Positions 9,020-17,234 of a stretch of 64,000 nt of DNA are shown in pieces; position 1 is the first letter of the stretch, and every line of letters begins with the position of its first letter. Under the pieces are notes generated by a model. That model had not been told where the DNA came from, did no database searches, and saw only the letters and a list, made by a program, of their open reading frames with translations. This DNA comes from Streptomyces sp. AM 4-1-1 (lineage in GTDB: Bacteria > Actinomycetota > Actinomycetes > Streptomycetales > Streptomycetaceae): NCBI RefSeq assembly GCF_029167625.1, contig NZ_CP119145.1, forward strand, positions 7,006,001 through 7,070,000. Direction: 5' to 3'. A program made the position numbers and the translations under genes.

Positions 9020-10036
9020 ATGAGTGGAGAGAAGATGATCCGGGCCGAGGGTCTGCGTCGGACCTTCAAGGTGGGCAAGGGGACGATCGAGGCGGTGCGC
9101 GATGTCAGCTTTGACGTCGCGGCCGGTGAGCTGCTGGCGCTGCTCGGGCCGAACGGTGCGGGCAAGTCCACCACCTTGCGGATGCTGACCACGCTGCTGC
9201 CGCCCACTGCGGGCCGCGTGCACATCGCGGGCTTTGACGCGGCGCGCGAACCGGGCCGGGTGCGTAAGGCGATCGGCTACGTGGGACAGAAGAACGCCTG
9301 CGGGGAAAACCACCGCATCCGCGAGGAGCTCATCACCCAGGGGCGCTGCTACGGGCTCCGGCTTCGTGATGCGCGGCGCCGGGCCGACGAGGTTCTGGAG
9401 ATCCTGGGCATCAGCGATCTTGCCGCCCGCGTCCCCGGCAGCTTCTCGGGCGGGCAGCGACGGCGCGTGGACATCGCCCTCGGGCTCATACACAACCCGA
9501 GCGTGCTCTTCCTCGACGAACCCACCACGGGCCTCGATCCCCACAGCCGCGCTGGCCTCTGGGATCAGATCCAACGCCTGCGCCGCGAGCACGGCATCAC
9601 GATCCTGCTGACCACCCACTACCTCGACGAAGCCGACCAGATGGCCGAGCGGATTGTCATCATCGACCAAGGGCGGGTCATCGCCAACGGCACCGCGGCC
9701 GCTCTCAAGGCCGACCTGGCCGGCGACTGGATGCACATCACGACGCCGGATACCGACTCGGCACGTGCCGCCGCACGCGTGGCCGGTCAGATGGCCGGCG
9801 TCTCCGAGGTCACGGCCGAAGGGCAGACAGTGCACGTGCGGATCACCGATGTTGACACCGCCCTACCTGCCTACCTGCGGCTGCTGCACCACGACGCGAT
9901 CACGGTCACGCACGCCTGCATGCGCCGACCGTCCCTCGACGACGTCTTCATCAACCTCACCGGCCGCAGGCTCGAAGAAACCGGCCACGCCTACGAGACC
10001 ACCAGCGCCGAGCCGATCGGAGCCACCCATGCCTAA
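9020..10036 (+). CDS. ABC transporter ATPase, DrrA-like
   Basis: The start is ATG 9020 (MSGEKMIRAEG); an upstream TTG is possible but unneeded. Walker A is GPNGAGKST, the signature is FSGGQRRRVDIALGL and Walker B is VLFLDEPTTGLDP, followed by the TTHYLDEAD switch region. The roughly 100-residue C-terminal extension and overall length (338) match daunorubicin-resistance-type exporters, which energise drug efflux. It overlaps the permease gene by eight bases. With the TetR gene it forms an inducible export cargo on the transposon. Confidence 0.92.
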   Translation: MSGEKMIRAEGLRRTFKVGKGTIEAVRDVSFDVAAGELLALLGPNGAGKSTTLRMLTTLLPPTAGRVHIAGFDAAREPGRVRKAIGYVGQKNACGENHRIREELITQGRCYGLRLRDARRRADEVLEILGISDLAARVPGSFSGGQRRRVDIALGLIHNPSVLFLDEPTTGLDPHSRAGLWDQIQRLRREHGITILLTTHYLDEADQMAERIVIIDQGRVIANGTAAALKADLAGDWMHITTPDTDSARAAARVAGQMAGVSEVTAEGQTVHVRITDVDTALPAYLRLLHHDAITVTHACMRRPSLDDVFINLTGRRLEETGHAYETTSAEPIGATHA

Positions 10037-10793
10037 GCTCCTCCACGACACCGCCACGGTCTTCTCCCGCGAAATCACGCCCGAGCTTCGCTCCCCAATC
10101 AGCATCGTCCTCGCCATGGGGCAGCCTTTGCTGTTCCTCCTCCTGTTCGGCTCGATGCTCGTCGGCACCGAAGCCGATCTCGGGGCCGGTGCCGGCGACG
10201 TCTGGCAGTGGTTCGTCCCCGGCATCATCGTGATGATGTGCCTCATGGGGCCGCTCTCGGCCGGTCACAGCATGCTCAGCGAACTGACCGGGGGACAGAT
10301 GGAACGCTTCCTCGTCACCCCCGTCAGCCGCACCTCGCTCATCCTCGGACGCACCGCCAAGGACACCACCACCCTGTTCGTCCAAGCGATTCTCATCACC
10401 ACCATCGCCATCCCGCTGGGCATGAAACTCCACCTGACCGGCGCCCTGGCCGCCATGGTGCTGCTCATCGTCATGGCGGTCGGACTCAGCGCCCTGTCCT
10501 ACATCCTGGCCATCGCCTCACGGCCCAGCGGCAACCTGTTCTGGATGGTCACCCAGATGCTGATCTTCCCGATCATGCTGCTCTCCGGCATCCTCCTGCC
10601 GGTCGAAACCGCACCCGGCTGGCTGAGCACGGCCGCCATGATCAACCCCATCACGTACATCGTCGACGCCGCCCGTGCCCTGTTCGCCGGCGACTTCCTC
10701 GACACCTCCGTGCTTCACGGCGCCCTCGCCGCAACGGTGATCGCCACCATCGGGCTGGGCTTCTCCACCCGCGCCATGAAACGCGGTCTTTGA
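10029..10793 (+). CDS. ABC-2 type permease, DrrB-like
   Basis: The start ATG 10029 lies inside the end of the ATPase gene. The 254-residue product has about six hydrophobic segments (PLLFLLLFGSMLVG, WFVPGIIVMMCLMG, AAMVLLIVMAVGL, MVTQMLIFPIMLLSGILLP and a C-terminal one). The ABC-2 block MLLSGILLPVETAPGWL fits drug exporters. It should be the membrane half of a homodimeric or paired exporter with the preceding ATPase. Confidence 0.88.
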   Translation: MPKLLHDTATVFSREITPELRSPISIVLAMGQPLLFLLLFGSMLVGTEADLGAGAGDVWQWFVPGIIVMMCLMGPLSAGHSMLSELTGGQMERFLVTPVSRTSLILGRTAKDTTTLFVQAILITTIAIPLGMKLHLTGALAAMVLLIVMAVGLSALSYILAIASRPSGNLFWMVTQMLIFPIMLLSGILLPVETAPGWLSTAAMINPITYIVDAARALFAGDFLDTSVLHGALAATVIATIGLGFSTRAMKRGL

Positions 10794-11270
10794 GGTCGGA
10801 TGAGGGAGGTCGATCATGGCCGTGGGGACCATCGGTACAGCCAACAAGGGAGGTGGGCCTCCACGCCTTCGCGTCCTGCCACCGTGTGCAGCAAGGCGAT
10901 GCCGGGCGAGAACATCCGGTCGGCCACGACCAGTGCCATGCGTAGCGCCTCGGCCATCGACGGGACCTCCGTTACCCGTGCGTGCGTATGCCCCGGGGCA
11001 CCCGACCTGCCACTGCGAGCCGGTCCATACGTAGTCGCCGAGCGCGTTGGGGCTTTCGCTATCCGCTCGTGCGCCGCGGCCGGTGTGACCGTGTGCGGCC
11101 AGTCAAGGTCACCGTCACCCCAGGCACCGCCTCGACATGTCCCTCCGAAAGCGGGACCAGATCCCGCTGTCTGCGCGGTTTGTTCGCCTTGTCCCGTCCC
11201 ATGAGCTGCTCAACGACCCACACGTGCCCGGGAACTCGGCCTGACCGCACTGCCACCCGGTCTCGCCCGG
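10794..11270. other. Gene-free stretch with decayed coding remnants
   Basis: There is no intact gene in this 477-bp gap. On the minus strand around 10830-10960 a short stretch can be read as PSMAEALRMALVVADRMF and onward, suggesting a decayed gene, but frames are broken and I do not recognise the family. Nothing else is supported. Confidence 0.4.
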
Positions 11271-12192
11271 TCAGGCTGCGGTCCCGAAGCCTTCGGCGCG
11301 CAGGTCCTGGTCGCGGAGCTGGGTGAAGTCGACGTTGAGTTTCGGGTCGTACGCCTCGGGCTGGATGCCGAGTTCATGGGTGGAGTACTCGCCGAACCGT
11401 TTGATGTGCTCGGTCAGGTACGGCGAGATATGCGCCAAGTCCTCTGGGTCGATCTCCCAGCCCTCTTCCAGGAGCTGGCGGACGATCTCCGCGATGTCCA
11501 GGGCGTTGTGGAAGATCACCGCGTTCGTGAGCAGGGCGTTGAACTTCATCGCCTTCTCCTGCTCGATGGGGTCGTTGTCGGCGAGGACCCCCTGGTTACC
11601 GAAGCCGACCCACTGGGAGAACCGGTTGAACGACTCACCTTGTTCGTCGCCGCGGTCACCCGCCGGCGAAGCGGCGCGTCCGAGAGGTAGCGCAGCAGCT
11701 GCACCGTGCGGATCACACGGCCGACCTCACGGAACGCGGTGTAGGTGGAGTTCTTGTGCGAGCCCGACCGCAGCCGCTTCAGCAGCGTCGACGAGGAGAT
11801 GGCGCCCTCACGCACGGAGACAGCGACCCGCATCAGGTGCCGGAACTGGGACTCGATCAGATCCCAGTCGATGACGTTCTTACCCGCCTCCCCGAACAGG
11901 GAGTCGATGTGCACGTACTCGCTCTGCTTGGACGGGCGATAGAAGGTCAGGCCCTTCCAGTTCCTGATCCTGGGCATCAGATCGAAGCCCAGCAGATGCG
12001 CCAAGGCGAAAACCGGCACGCTCTGGCCCTGGGTGTCGGCGTGCACGGTTGTCGGCTTGACCTCGGAGGTGTTCTTGAGGAGGCCCTCGATGATGTAGAC
12101 GGCCTCCCACACCCCGCACGGGATGAAGTGCGTGAACAGCGCGATATAGGTGTCCGAGATGTGATGGTAGGCGATCCCGCCCGCCTTGGAAG
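11271..12192 (-). pseudogene. tnpA: C-terminal part of the Tn3-family transposase, frameshifted
   Basis: The reading GGIAYHHISDTYIALFTHFIPCGVWEAVYIIEGLL, followed by TVHADTQGQS with a catalytic Asp, is the conserved centre of Tn3-family TnpA. The frame breaks near 11640, and the next frame carries the family's C-terminus (MKFNALLTNAVIFHNALDIAEIVRQL to the stop at 11271). The N-terminal part of the same gene lies at 17235-19562, separated by an inserted element. Two breaks plus the insertion make the gene non-functional. Confidence 0.88.
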
Positions 12193-12229
12193 CGCGCGGG
12201 TTCGCGGATTCTGCGCGCAAATTGCACCC

Positions 12230-12240
12230 GAACCCGCTCC
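12230..12240 (+). repeat. Subterminal 11-bp direct repeat, left copy
   Basis: GAACCCGCTCC here recurs at 17215-17225 near the other end of the recombinase element. An inverted copy of the core (CGCGGGTTCGCG at about 12196-12207) lies nearby. Together they could form recombinase core and arm sites. Confidence 0.5.
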
Positions 12241-12317
12241 CTATTGACCACAGTGGCACGACTGGTGGACGAGTTCAGGTTATTGGCGGCTTCGAGGGCA
12301 ACGGGTCACGGCTGCCG

Positions 12318-13136
12318 TCACACAGTGGCGCCGTCAAGCCGCCGGTGCATGAAGGAGAGCATGGCGAACAGATCGAGGGCATCGGGCTCGGAGATAGTCC
12401 AGCCGGCGGCGGCCCGGGGGGTGTGTGCTGGTGGGTTCCGGAAGGTGCCGAAAACACCCCTGAGTAGGTTGGCGAACCCCGTGTGCTCGCTGATCTCGGT
12501 TTCAGTGATGAAGTTGTTGATGCGGACCACCGGCGGCGGATTCTTGGTACTGAAGCAGAAGTCGACGAGCTTGGAACCATCGAGATTCGACTTGGACATT
12601 TGACGGAGGCGCTCGGCCACGCCCTTGGTCGCCTCGAACACTGCGTGGAAGAGGGACTTGCGCAGGATTTCCTCCTCGCAGTACTTCACAATTTCCGGAT
12701 GAATGCCTCGGCGGTTGAGCTCGGTACGCAAGCGGCCAGCCAGCTTGGCGACCTCGTCGAGGGTGCTTGCACCCGTTGCTCGGGCGACTTCACCCTGGTC
12801 ATTGACGCGCAGAGCCATGAGAGCCAGCGGCTCGTTGAGCGCGTCCTTGAGCGCGGCGAAGCGAGCCGAGTCGTGGACAAAGCGCCCGGGTGCCATCGCG
12901 TCGTTGATGAACCGGATGATGCAGTTGCTGGCCTGGTTGGCCTGCTGCTTGGTCATCAGGGCTGCCCAGAGCCGATCGCGCTTGTTGGCGGTCGGGTTGA
13001 CGTCCGCAACCCCGCGCATCGCCAGCAACTTGCTGATCTCCGAGCCGCTCAGCCCCGGCCGGTCCGTACTGGCCAGGACCCTGCACACGGCTTCGACGTT
13101 TGCGGGCGGCCACATGGGGTGCAGAGTCTTCGCCAT
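12318..13136 (-). CDS. HEPN-type protein of the TIGR02391 group
   Basis: The protein is 272 residues with no signal peptide. The C-terminal half has the block HAVFEATKGVAERLRQMS and the stretch NLLRGVFGTFRNPPAHTPR, ending in a helical segment. R233-N-P-P-A-H238 fits the R-x4-6-H motif of HEPN ribonucleases, and the flanking pattern matches the TIGR02391 (Ymh) family. HEPN proteins often act in toxin-antitoxin or phage-defence systems; a defence role here is inferred. It is the only non-recombinase gene of the inserted element. Family call moderately sure. Confidence 0.65.
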   Translation of the reverse strand: MAKTLHPMWPPANVEAVCRVLASTDRPGLSGSEISKLLAMRGVADVNPTANKRDRLWAALMTKQQANQASNCIIRFINDAMAPGRFVHDSARFAALKDALNEPLALMALRVNDQGEVARATGASTLDEVAKLAGRLRTELNRRGIHPEIVKYCEEEILRKSLFHAVFEATKGVAERLRQMSKSNLDGSKLVDFCFSTKNPPPVVRINNFITETEISEHTGFANLLRGVFGTFRNPPAHTPRAAAGWTISEPDALDLFAMLSFMHRRLDGATV

Positions 13137-13225
13137 CGACGCGACATCCTTTCGTAGGGGCTTCAGCTCTCTAGTGTCGGGGGCTGGCAGATGAGGCGAA
13201 AGGGATTTACGAGACCCTGGTTGGC

Positions 13226-15541
13226 TTACCGCCAGATGGTGGATCGGCGTTCGGGGTGGGCGGCGTAGATGTACTTCATCGCGGTCTCGGCGGCAATGCC
13301 GAAGACGCGCATGAGGTGGACGGGGTCGGCGGTGTGGCGGGCTTCGTCGAGGATGCGGTCCTGGCGGAGCTTGGAAGGGCTCAGGCCCAGGGGCCGGAAG
13401 ATGTCGTTCATGACCATGGCGGACACGGGCGGGAGCCGGTCGTCGGCGACGGTCTGCTGACTGACCAGGAGGTAGGGGTTGGCCGTCAGAGGCCAGCGGC
13501 GGTAGCGGTCGCGGATCCAGTCGGCCGCGAGGGCATGGGTGAGTTCGTCGAGGTAGACAGTGTGCCGCAGGTCTCGCCGGACTGTCAGACGGCCGCGAGC
13601 AAGGTCGAGATCGGCCAGCAGGAGGTAGCGGGTCTCACGTCGGCCGAGGCCGTGGATAGCGACGGCCGCGACCACGAACTTCGTCATGGGGGTGCCCGCC
13701 CGGTCGACCAGGCCAAGGAGCCGGTCGGTGGGGATGGGCACCGGCAGGCGTTCGGGGGCGGACAGCGAGACGCCGCGGGTGGGGTCGCGGAAGATCAGCT
13801 GTTCCTGCTTGAGGGCCTGGAAGAGGCTGCGCAGAGCGCTGAGGAGATCCCGGCCCGTCGGGCCGGGCCGCTGGGCGAGGGCGTCCCGGACGTCGTCCTT
13901 GGTGATCTCACGCAGGCTGGTGACGCGGGTGGCCCATTCGGTCAGGACCGGGTGGAGGTAGCCGAGGTACTTGCGGATCGTCTCCAACGGCATCGCGGGG
14001 TGTTCGCGGCGGCCTTCGCCACGCAGGACCAGTACCCAGCTGCGGAGCTCATCCGCGATGTTCTCGGGGAAGGTCTGGATGCGTTGGTCGATGGCCCGCT
14101 GGTGGATGTCGACTTGGCGGGCGGGGTCGGGGACGACCAAGCCGCGGCGGGTGAGGAACTGCAGGATCCGGCGTGCGCTGGTGCCGGGCCGGCCGGCGGG
14201 CAGGGACCGAATGTCGGCCTCGTGGATGGGGGCGTCGGCGCCGAGGCGGGCCAGCAGGATGCGCAGGCTGCGGGTGGCGAGACGTCGTACCTGTTCGTCC
14301 CAGCCCTGCTGTTTCGCGTGGTGCCGGAAGTCGTCGAGCAGGGCCTGGGCAGCGGGAGTGAGGGAGGGCAGACGGTTGAGTTCCCCGACGGCGATGCAGG
14401 TCCAGTCGCGCCGGGCGTCGAAAAGCGCGGTCTGGGCCGGGTCGACCAGGTTCGGTGAGATGGGTAGTGCGGGCGGTCGTGCCGCGACGGCTCGTTTCCG
14501 GGCCTTGTGGTGCGTTGCGTCATAGCCGAGCGCCCCGGGGCGGATCGCGAGCCTGGGAGCGAGGTCAGCGCCGAACCACAGCTGGGTCCATGTCTCTTCT
14601 CGTGCTTGGGGGCCGTGCTGGTCGACGTGGAGGCAGCAGGCCCGGCAGATGCCGTTCAGCAGCGGGACGCTTCGGCGTCCGCAGCGTCTGCAGTCACCGA
14701 CCGGGTGCCTGTCCGGCCAGGCGTTCCAGCTGCTGCAGCCCGAGCAGACGGAACGGAAGCCCCAGCAGTCGCAGTGCCGGCAGCTGCGGTGCGGCTTGGG
14801 CGGGACGACGGGCCGACGACGGAGGCGGGGACGAAGAAGGCCGGCCTCGCGCAGGATGTCGGCGGCGGCGCTCTGGCTGCGCGGCAGATCGTCGAGGGCA
14901 TCCTCGGCAACCAGGTCCTCGCCATCGGAGTCGCGGACGGCCAGGGCCAGCCGGAGCATCCAGCAGGCCGCCCGCCACCACGCCTTGCTGAACCCCTGCT
15001 CGACGGCCTGGGCGGTGGCGATGGTCTGCAGGCGGTCGTAGTCGGCGAGGTTCCGGCCGCGGATGCGCCGGACATGATCCTGGGCGAGTTGTCGACGAGG
15101 GCGGAACAGGAGGAGCTGACCGCGTACGGCCGGCGGACACACGCGCGGGTCGTCGCTCGGCTCGGCCGACGCGATCCGCTGACGATCCAGCCAGGACCGC
15201 GGACGGCTCGCGTCACGCGGCCGGCCCTTCAGCGGGCGGTCGATCGGTTGCGACCTCGGCAGACGGACGCCGGGCAGGATCAGCGCAAGCTGACACGGCT
15301 GCCCGGCGACAGGATCGGCGATCCATTCTGCGTCGAAGGTCCGGATGACCTGCAGACACAGACGGCACAGCCCGTCGGTGTTGAGATGGCCGGCATGCCC
15401 GCAGCGGCGGCAGGGTGCCTGCCCGGGATGCAGATGCCGCCAGGACGAGCAGGCGACGCAGTCGGCGTACTGCGGTTTCTCGCCCCAGCCCAGGCAGACC
15501 CGGCACTGCCCGACGGGCCATGCCTTCCGTCGCCGCGCCAC
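13226..15541 (-). CDS. Large zinc-ribbon tyrosine-recombinase-like protein
   Basis: The protein is 771 residues. The N-terminal third has two clusters of CxxC zinc ribbons (CRVCLGWG, CVAC, CRRCG, CRLC near residues 14-62, and CRHCDCWG, CSGC, CRRCG, CRACC near 250-310). The C-terminal half has a recombinase-type core (IHGLGRRETRYLLLADLDL and DEARHTADPVHLMRVFGIAAETAMKYIYAAHP), but the catalytic R-H-R-H-Y set is not obvious. It begins four bases after the preceding 115-residue gene. It corresponds by position and size to the second, large recombinase of Tn554-like elements. Function is inferred. Confidence 0.6.
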   Translation of the reverse strand: MARRRKAWPVGQCRVCLGWGEKPQYADCVACSSWRHLHPGQAPCRRCGHAGHLNTDGLCRLCLQVIRTFDAEWIADPVAGQPCQLALILPGVRLPRSQPIDRPLKGRPRDASRPRSWLDRQRIASAEPSDDPRVCPPAVRGQLLLFRPRRQLAQDHVRRIRGRNLADYDRLQTIATAQAVEQGFSKAWWRAACWMLRLALAVRDSDGEDLVAEDALDDLPRSQSAAADILREAGLLRPRLRRRPVVPPKPHRSCRHCDCWGFRSVCSGCSSWNAWPDRHPVGDCRRCGRRSVPLLNGICRACCLHVDQHGPQAREETWTQLWFGADLAPRLAIRPGALGYDATHHKARKRAVAARPPALPISPNLVDPAQTALFDARRDWTCIAVGELNRLPSLTPAAQALLDDFRHHAKQQGWDEQVRRLATRSLRILLARLGADAPIHEADIRSLPAGRPGTSARRILQFLTRRGLVVPDPARQVDIHQRAIDQRIQTFPENIADELRSWVLVLRGEGRREHPAMPLETIRKYLGYLHPVLTEWATRVTSLREITKDDVRDALAQRPGPTGRDLLSALRSLFQALKQEQLIFRDPTRGVSLSAPERLPVPIPTDRLLGLVDRAGTPMTKFVVAAVAIHGLGRRETRYLLLADLDLARGRLTVRRDLRHTVYLDELTHALAADWIRDRYRRWPLTANPYLLVSQQTVADDRLPPVSAMVMNDIFRPLGLSPSKLRQDRILDEARHTADPVHLMRVFGIAAETAMKYIYAAHPERRSTIWR

Positions 15542-15545
15542 GGCG

Positions 15546-15893
15546 TCAGTTCGGCGGCAGCGACCGGCGCGAGCGGCCCTGGCTCTTGCGTGGGATCGGC
15601 CGGACCGGCCGGTCCGCTTCGTCCTCGGCCCCGACCGCCTTCTTGCCGGTCTCCCGCTCTCCTCCGTCGGCGGCGGCCAGCGGCTCGGCCTCCAGCAGTT
15701 CGGCGACCGTGCAGTTCAGCGCGGCGCACATCTTGTCCAGGTCGTCCAGCCGCACCGAGATCGGCTTGCCGCCCCACAAAGCGGCGACCTTGCTCAACGA
15801 CGGGTTGAAGCCCACCTGTTGGAACGCGGCCAGCAGGTCGCTGGGCCGCCAGATGTCCCGCTTGGCCGCCGCCCAGCGCAGATTCCACTTCAC
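15546..15893 (-). CDS. Small helix-turn-helix protein of the recombinase element
   Basis: A GTG start at 15893 overlaps the integrase stop (GTGA) and gives 115 residues; a longer upstream frame is a shadow. It contains a Cro/C1-like helix-turn-helix region (PSLSKVAALWGG...RLDDLDKMCAALNCTVAELLE, residues about 30-68) and a charged tail. It probably helps recombinase binding or regulates the operon. Its size is close to the third, small protein of Tn554-type elements, but homology to that protein is not shown. Confidence 0.65.
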   Translation of the reverse strand: MKWNLRWAAAKRDIWRPSDLLAAFQQVGFNPSLSKVAALWGGKPISVRLDDLDKMCAALNCTVAELLEAEPLAAADGGERETGKKAVGAEDEADRPVRPIPRKSQGRSRRSLPPN

Positions 15894-17143
15894 CGCAGAT
15901 TCCCCTTGTCCATCACGAGTCGCTGCACCGCCCGCCCCGAGGCGGCCAAGCTCGCCGTCTCCGGGTCGGCGTGGGCGGTAGCAAGGTACGACACCGTGGT
16001 CGTTGGCCGGTCGTGCCCGAGCATTTTCTGAACCTCCCACAGCGACATCCCACGCTCGTAGTTGTGCGTCGCCGCAGCATGTCTCAGCAGGTGGGGATGT
16101 AGATGCGTGACCGGGCCGGTGAGGAACCGCTGTCCGGCCGTCTTCAGTGCCTTGCGGAAGGTCGACGGGGTCACCGCGATGCCCGGCGTCGGCATGTTCA
16201 GCGCCAAGACCGCCGACGGCAGACGCTCGGAGGGGAACAACGGTGCCCTCGGGTCGTCCGGATCGTCGCTGAACTCACCTCGGACCTCCTCGACGTACCA
16301 CCACAGGAGGTCACGGCCCTCCTGGAACAGGTATGCCTCCCGTTGCCGGGGACCGGAGCCGTGGGCGCCCTTGCCGTTGACGAGGAAACGGCCCCACTGG
16401 CCGGACTCCCAGTGCACGTCCCCCATGCACACGCCGCACAGCTCGGCGGCCCGCACACCGGAGATGTAGGTGAGCTTGCCCATCACGTAGTCGCGACGGG
16501 CAATGACGGGCTTGCGGGCGTCCTCCAACGAGTTGCGCCAGCGGGCGAAGAACTCCCGGGTGGCCCGTTGCGACGGCGGCACCCGCAACCCGAAATCCCC
16601 GCGGTGCTTCGGCCGGTTGAACGGGTCGATGGGCGACTCGACGGCCGCCCCGAACCGGCGGGCGATCTCTCCGGCATAGCGCTGTTCGAGGAACACGAAG
16701 TAGTGGTCGATCTGGTTCATCTTCTGCCGGACCGTGGACCGGCCGCGCTTGCCCGGCCCGGCGAAGTACCGGTCGACCTGCCGCGGAGTGAGCCGCCACG
16801 GCACCAAGTCGTAGTGCTGGCAGATCTCGATGACCGGCTTGACCAGACGGTCCAGCGTCGTCGCGGCCAGCCCGGCAGCGTCCCGGGCCCACTGGTACTC
16901 GGCGACGGTGTCCAGGAAGAACGACTCCTCATCCCCGTCGGTGAGGGCGGCCGACTGGCGCCGCTGCAGCGTGACGACGTCCGCCAGGCCCGGCTCCAGC
17001 ACCGGCTCCTCGGCAGGGCCGTCCGCGTCGCCGCCGGCGCCGGGCCGTACGACGGACAGTAGGCGTGTCCTGGAATCCACCACAGCACGGCAGATTACAC
17101 GAATCTCTCCAGGAATCCTGCTACAACTGGCAGAATCCTGCAT
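15890..17143 (-). CDS. Tyrosine recombinase/integrase (XerD type)
   Basis: The protein is 417 residues. The C-terminal catalytic domain shows SGVRAAELCGV (first Arg), HLHPHLLRHAAATHN (H-x-x-R-H), LGHDRPTTTVSYL with His and the probable Tyr nucleophile. The preceding residues form a core-binding SAM-like domain. It is the first gene of a three-gene operon. It should cut and join DNA at the element's attachment site. The start at ATG 17143 is not certain because a downstream GTG also fits. Confidence 0.85.
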   Translation of the reverse strand: MQDSASCSRIPGEIRVICRAVVDSRTRLLSVVRPGAGGDADGPAEEPVLEPGLADVVTLQRRQSAALTDGDEESFFLDTVAEYQWARDAAGLAATTLDRLVKPVIEICQHYDLVPWRLTPRQVDRYFAGPGKRGRSTVRQKMNQIDHYFVFLEQRYAGEIARRFGAAVESPIDPFNRPKHRGDFGLRVPPSQRATREFFARWRNSLEDARKPVIARRDYVMGKLTYISGVRAAELCGVCMGDVHWESGQWGRFLVNGKGAHGSGPRQREAYLFQEGRDLLWWYVEEVRGEFSDDPDDPRAPLFPSERLPSAVLALNMPTPGIAVTPSTFRKALKTAGQRFLTGPVTHLHPHLLRHAAATHNYERGMSLWEVQKMLGHDRPTTTVSYLATAHADPETASLAASGRAVQRLVMDKGNLR

Positions 17144-17214
17144 TGCTGGAGGTCGGGCTGCAGGTGGTCGTTGGCCTGCTGAGATGCGGCTACGCGGCGA
17201 GGGAGAGCTCCGGG

Positions 17215-17225
17215 GAACCCGCTCC
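17215..17225 (+). repeat. Subterminal 11-bp direct repeat, right copy
   Basis: GAACCCGCTCC matches 12230-12240 in the same orientation and lies about 10 bp inside the junction with the tnpA N-terminal half. Confidence 0.5.
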
Positions 17226-17234
17226 TACTCCAGT

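Larger units (their letters stand above)
12193..17234. mobile_element. Tn554-like recombinase element inserted in tnpA
   Basis: About 5.0 kb separates the two halves of tnpA, between the codons for ETSVRYG and those for AGGIAYHH. The insert holds three co-oriented recombinase-type genes in close succession plus one extra gene. The 11-bp sequence GAACCCGCTCC occurs near both ends (12230-12240 and 17215-17225), and there are no long terminal inverted repeats. Tn554-type elements carry two tyrosine recombinases and a small third protein and insert without inverted repeats. Boundaries are estimates, good to about 20 bp. Confidence 0.72.
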
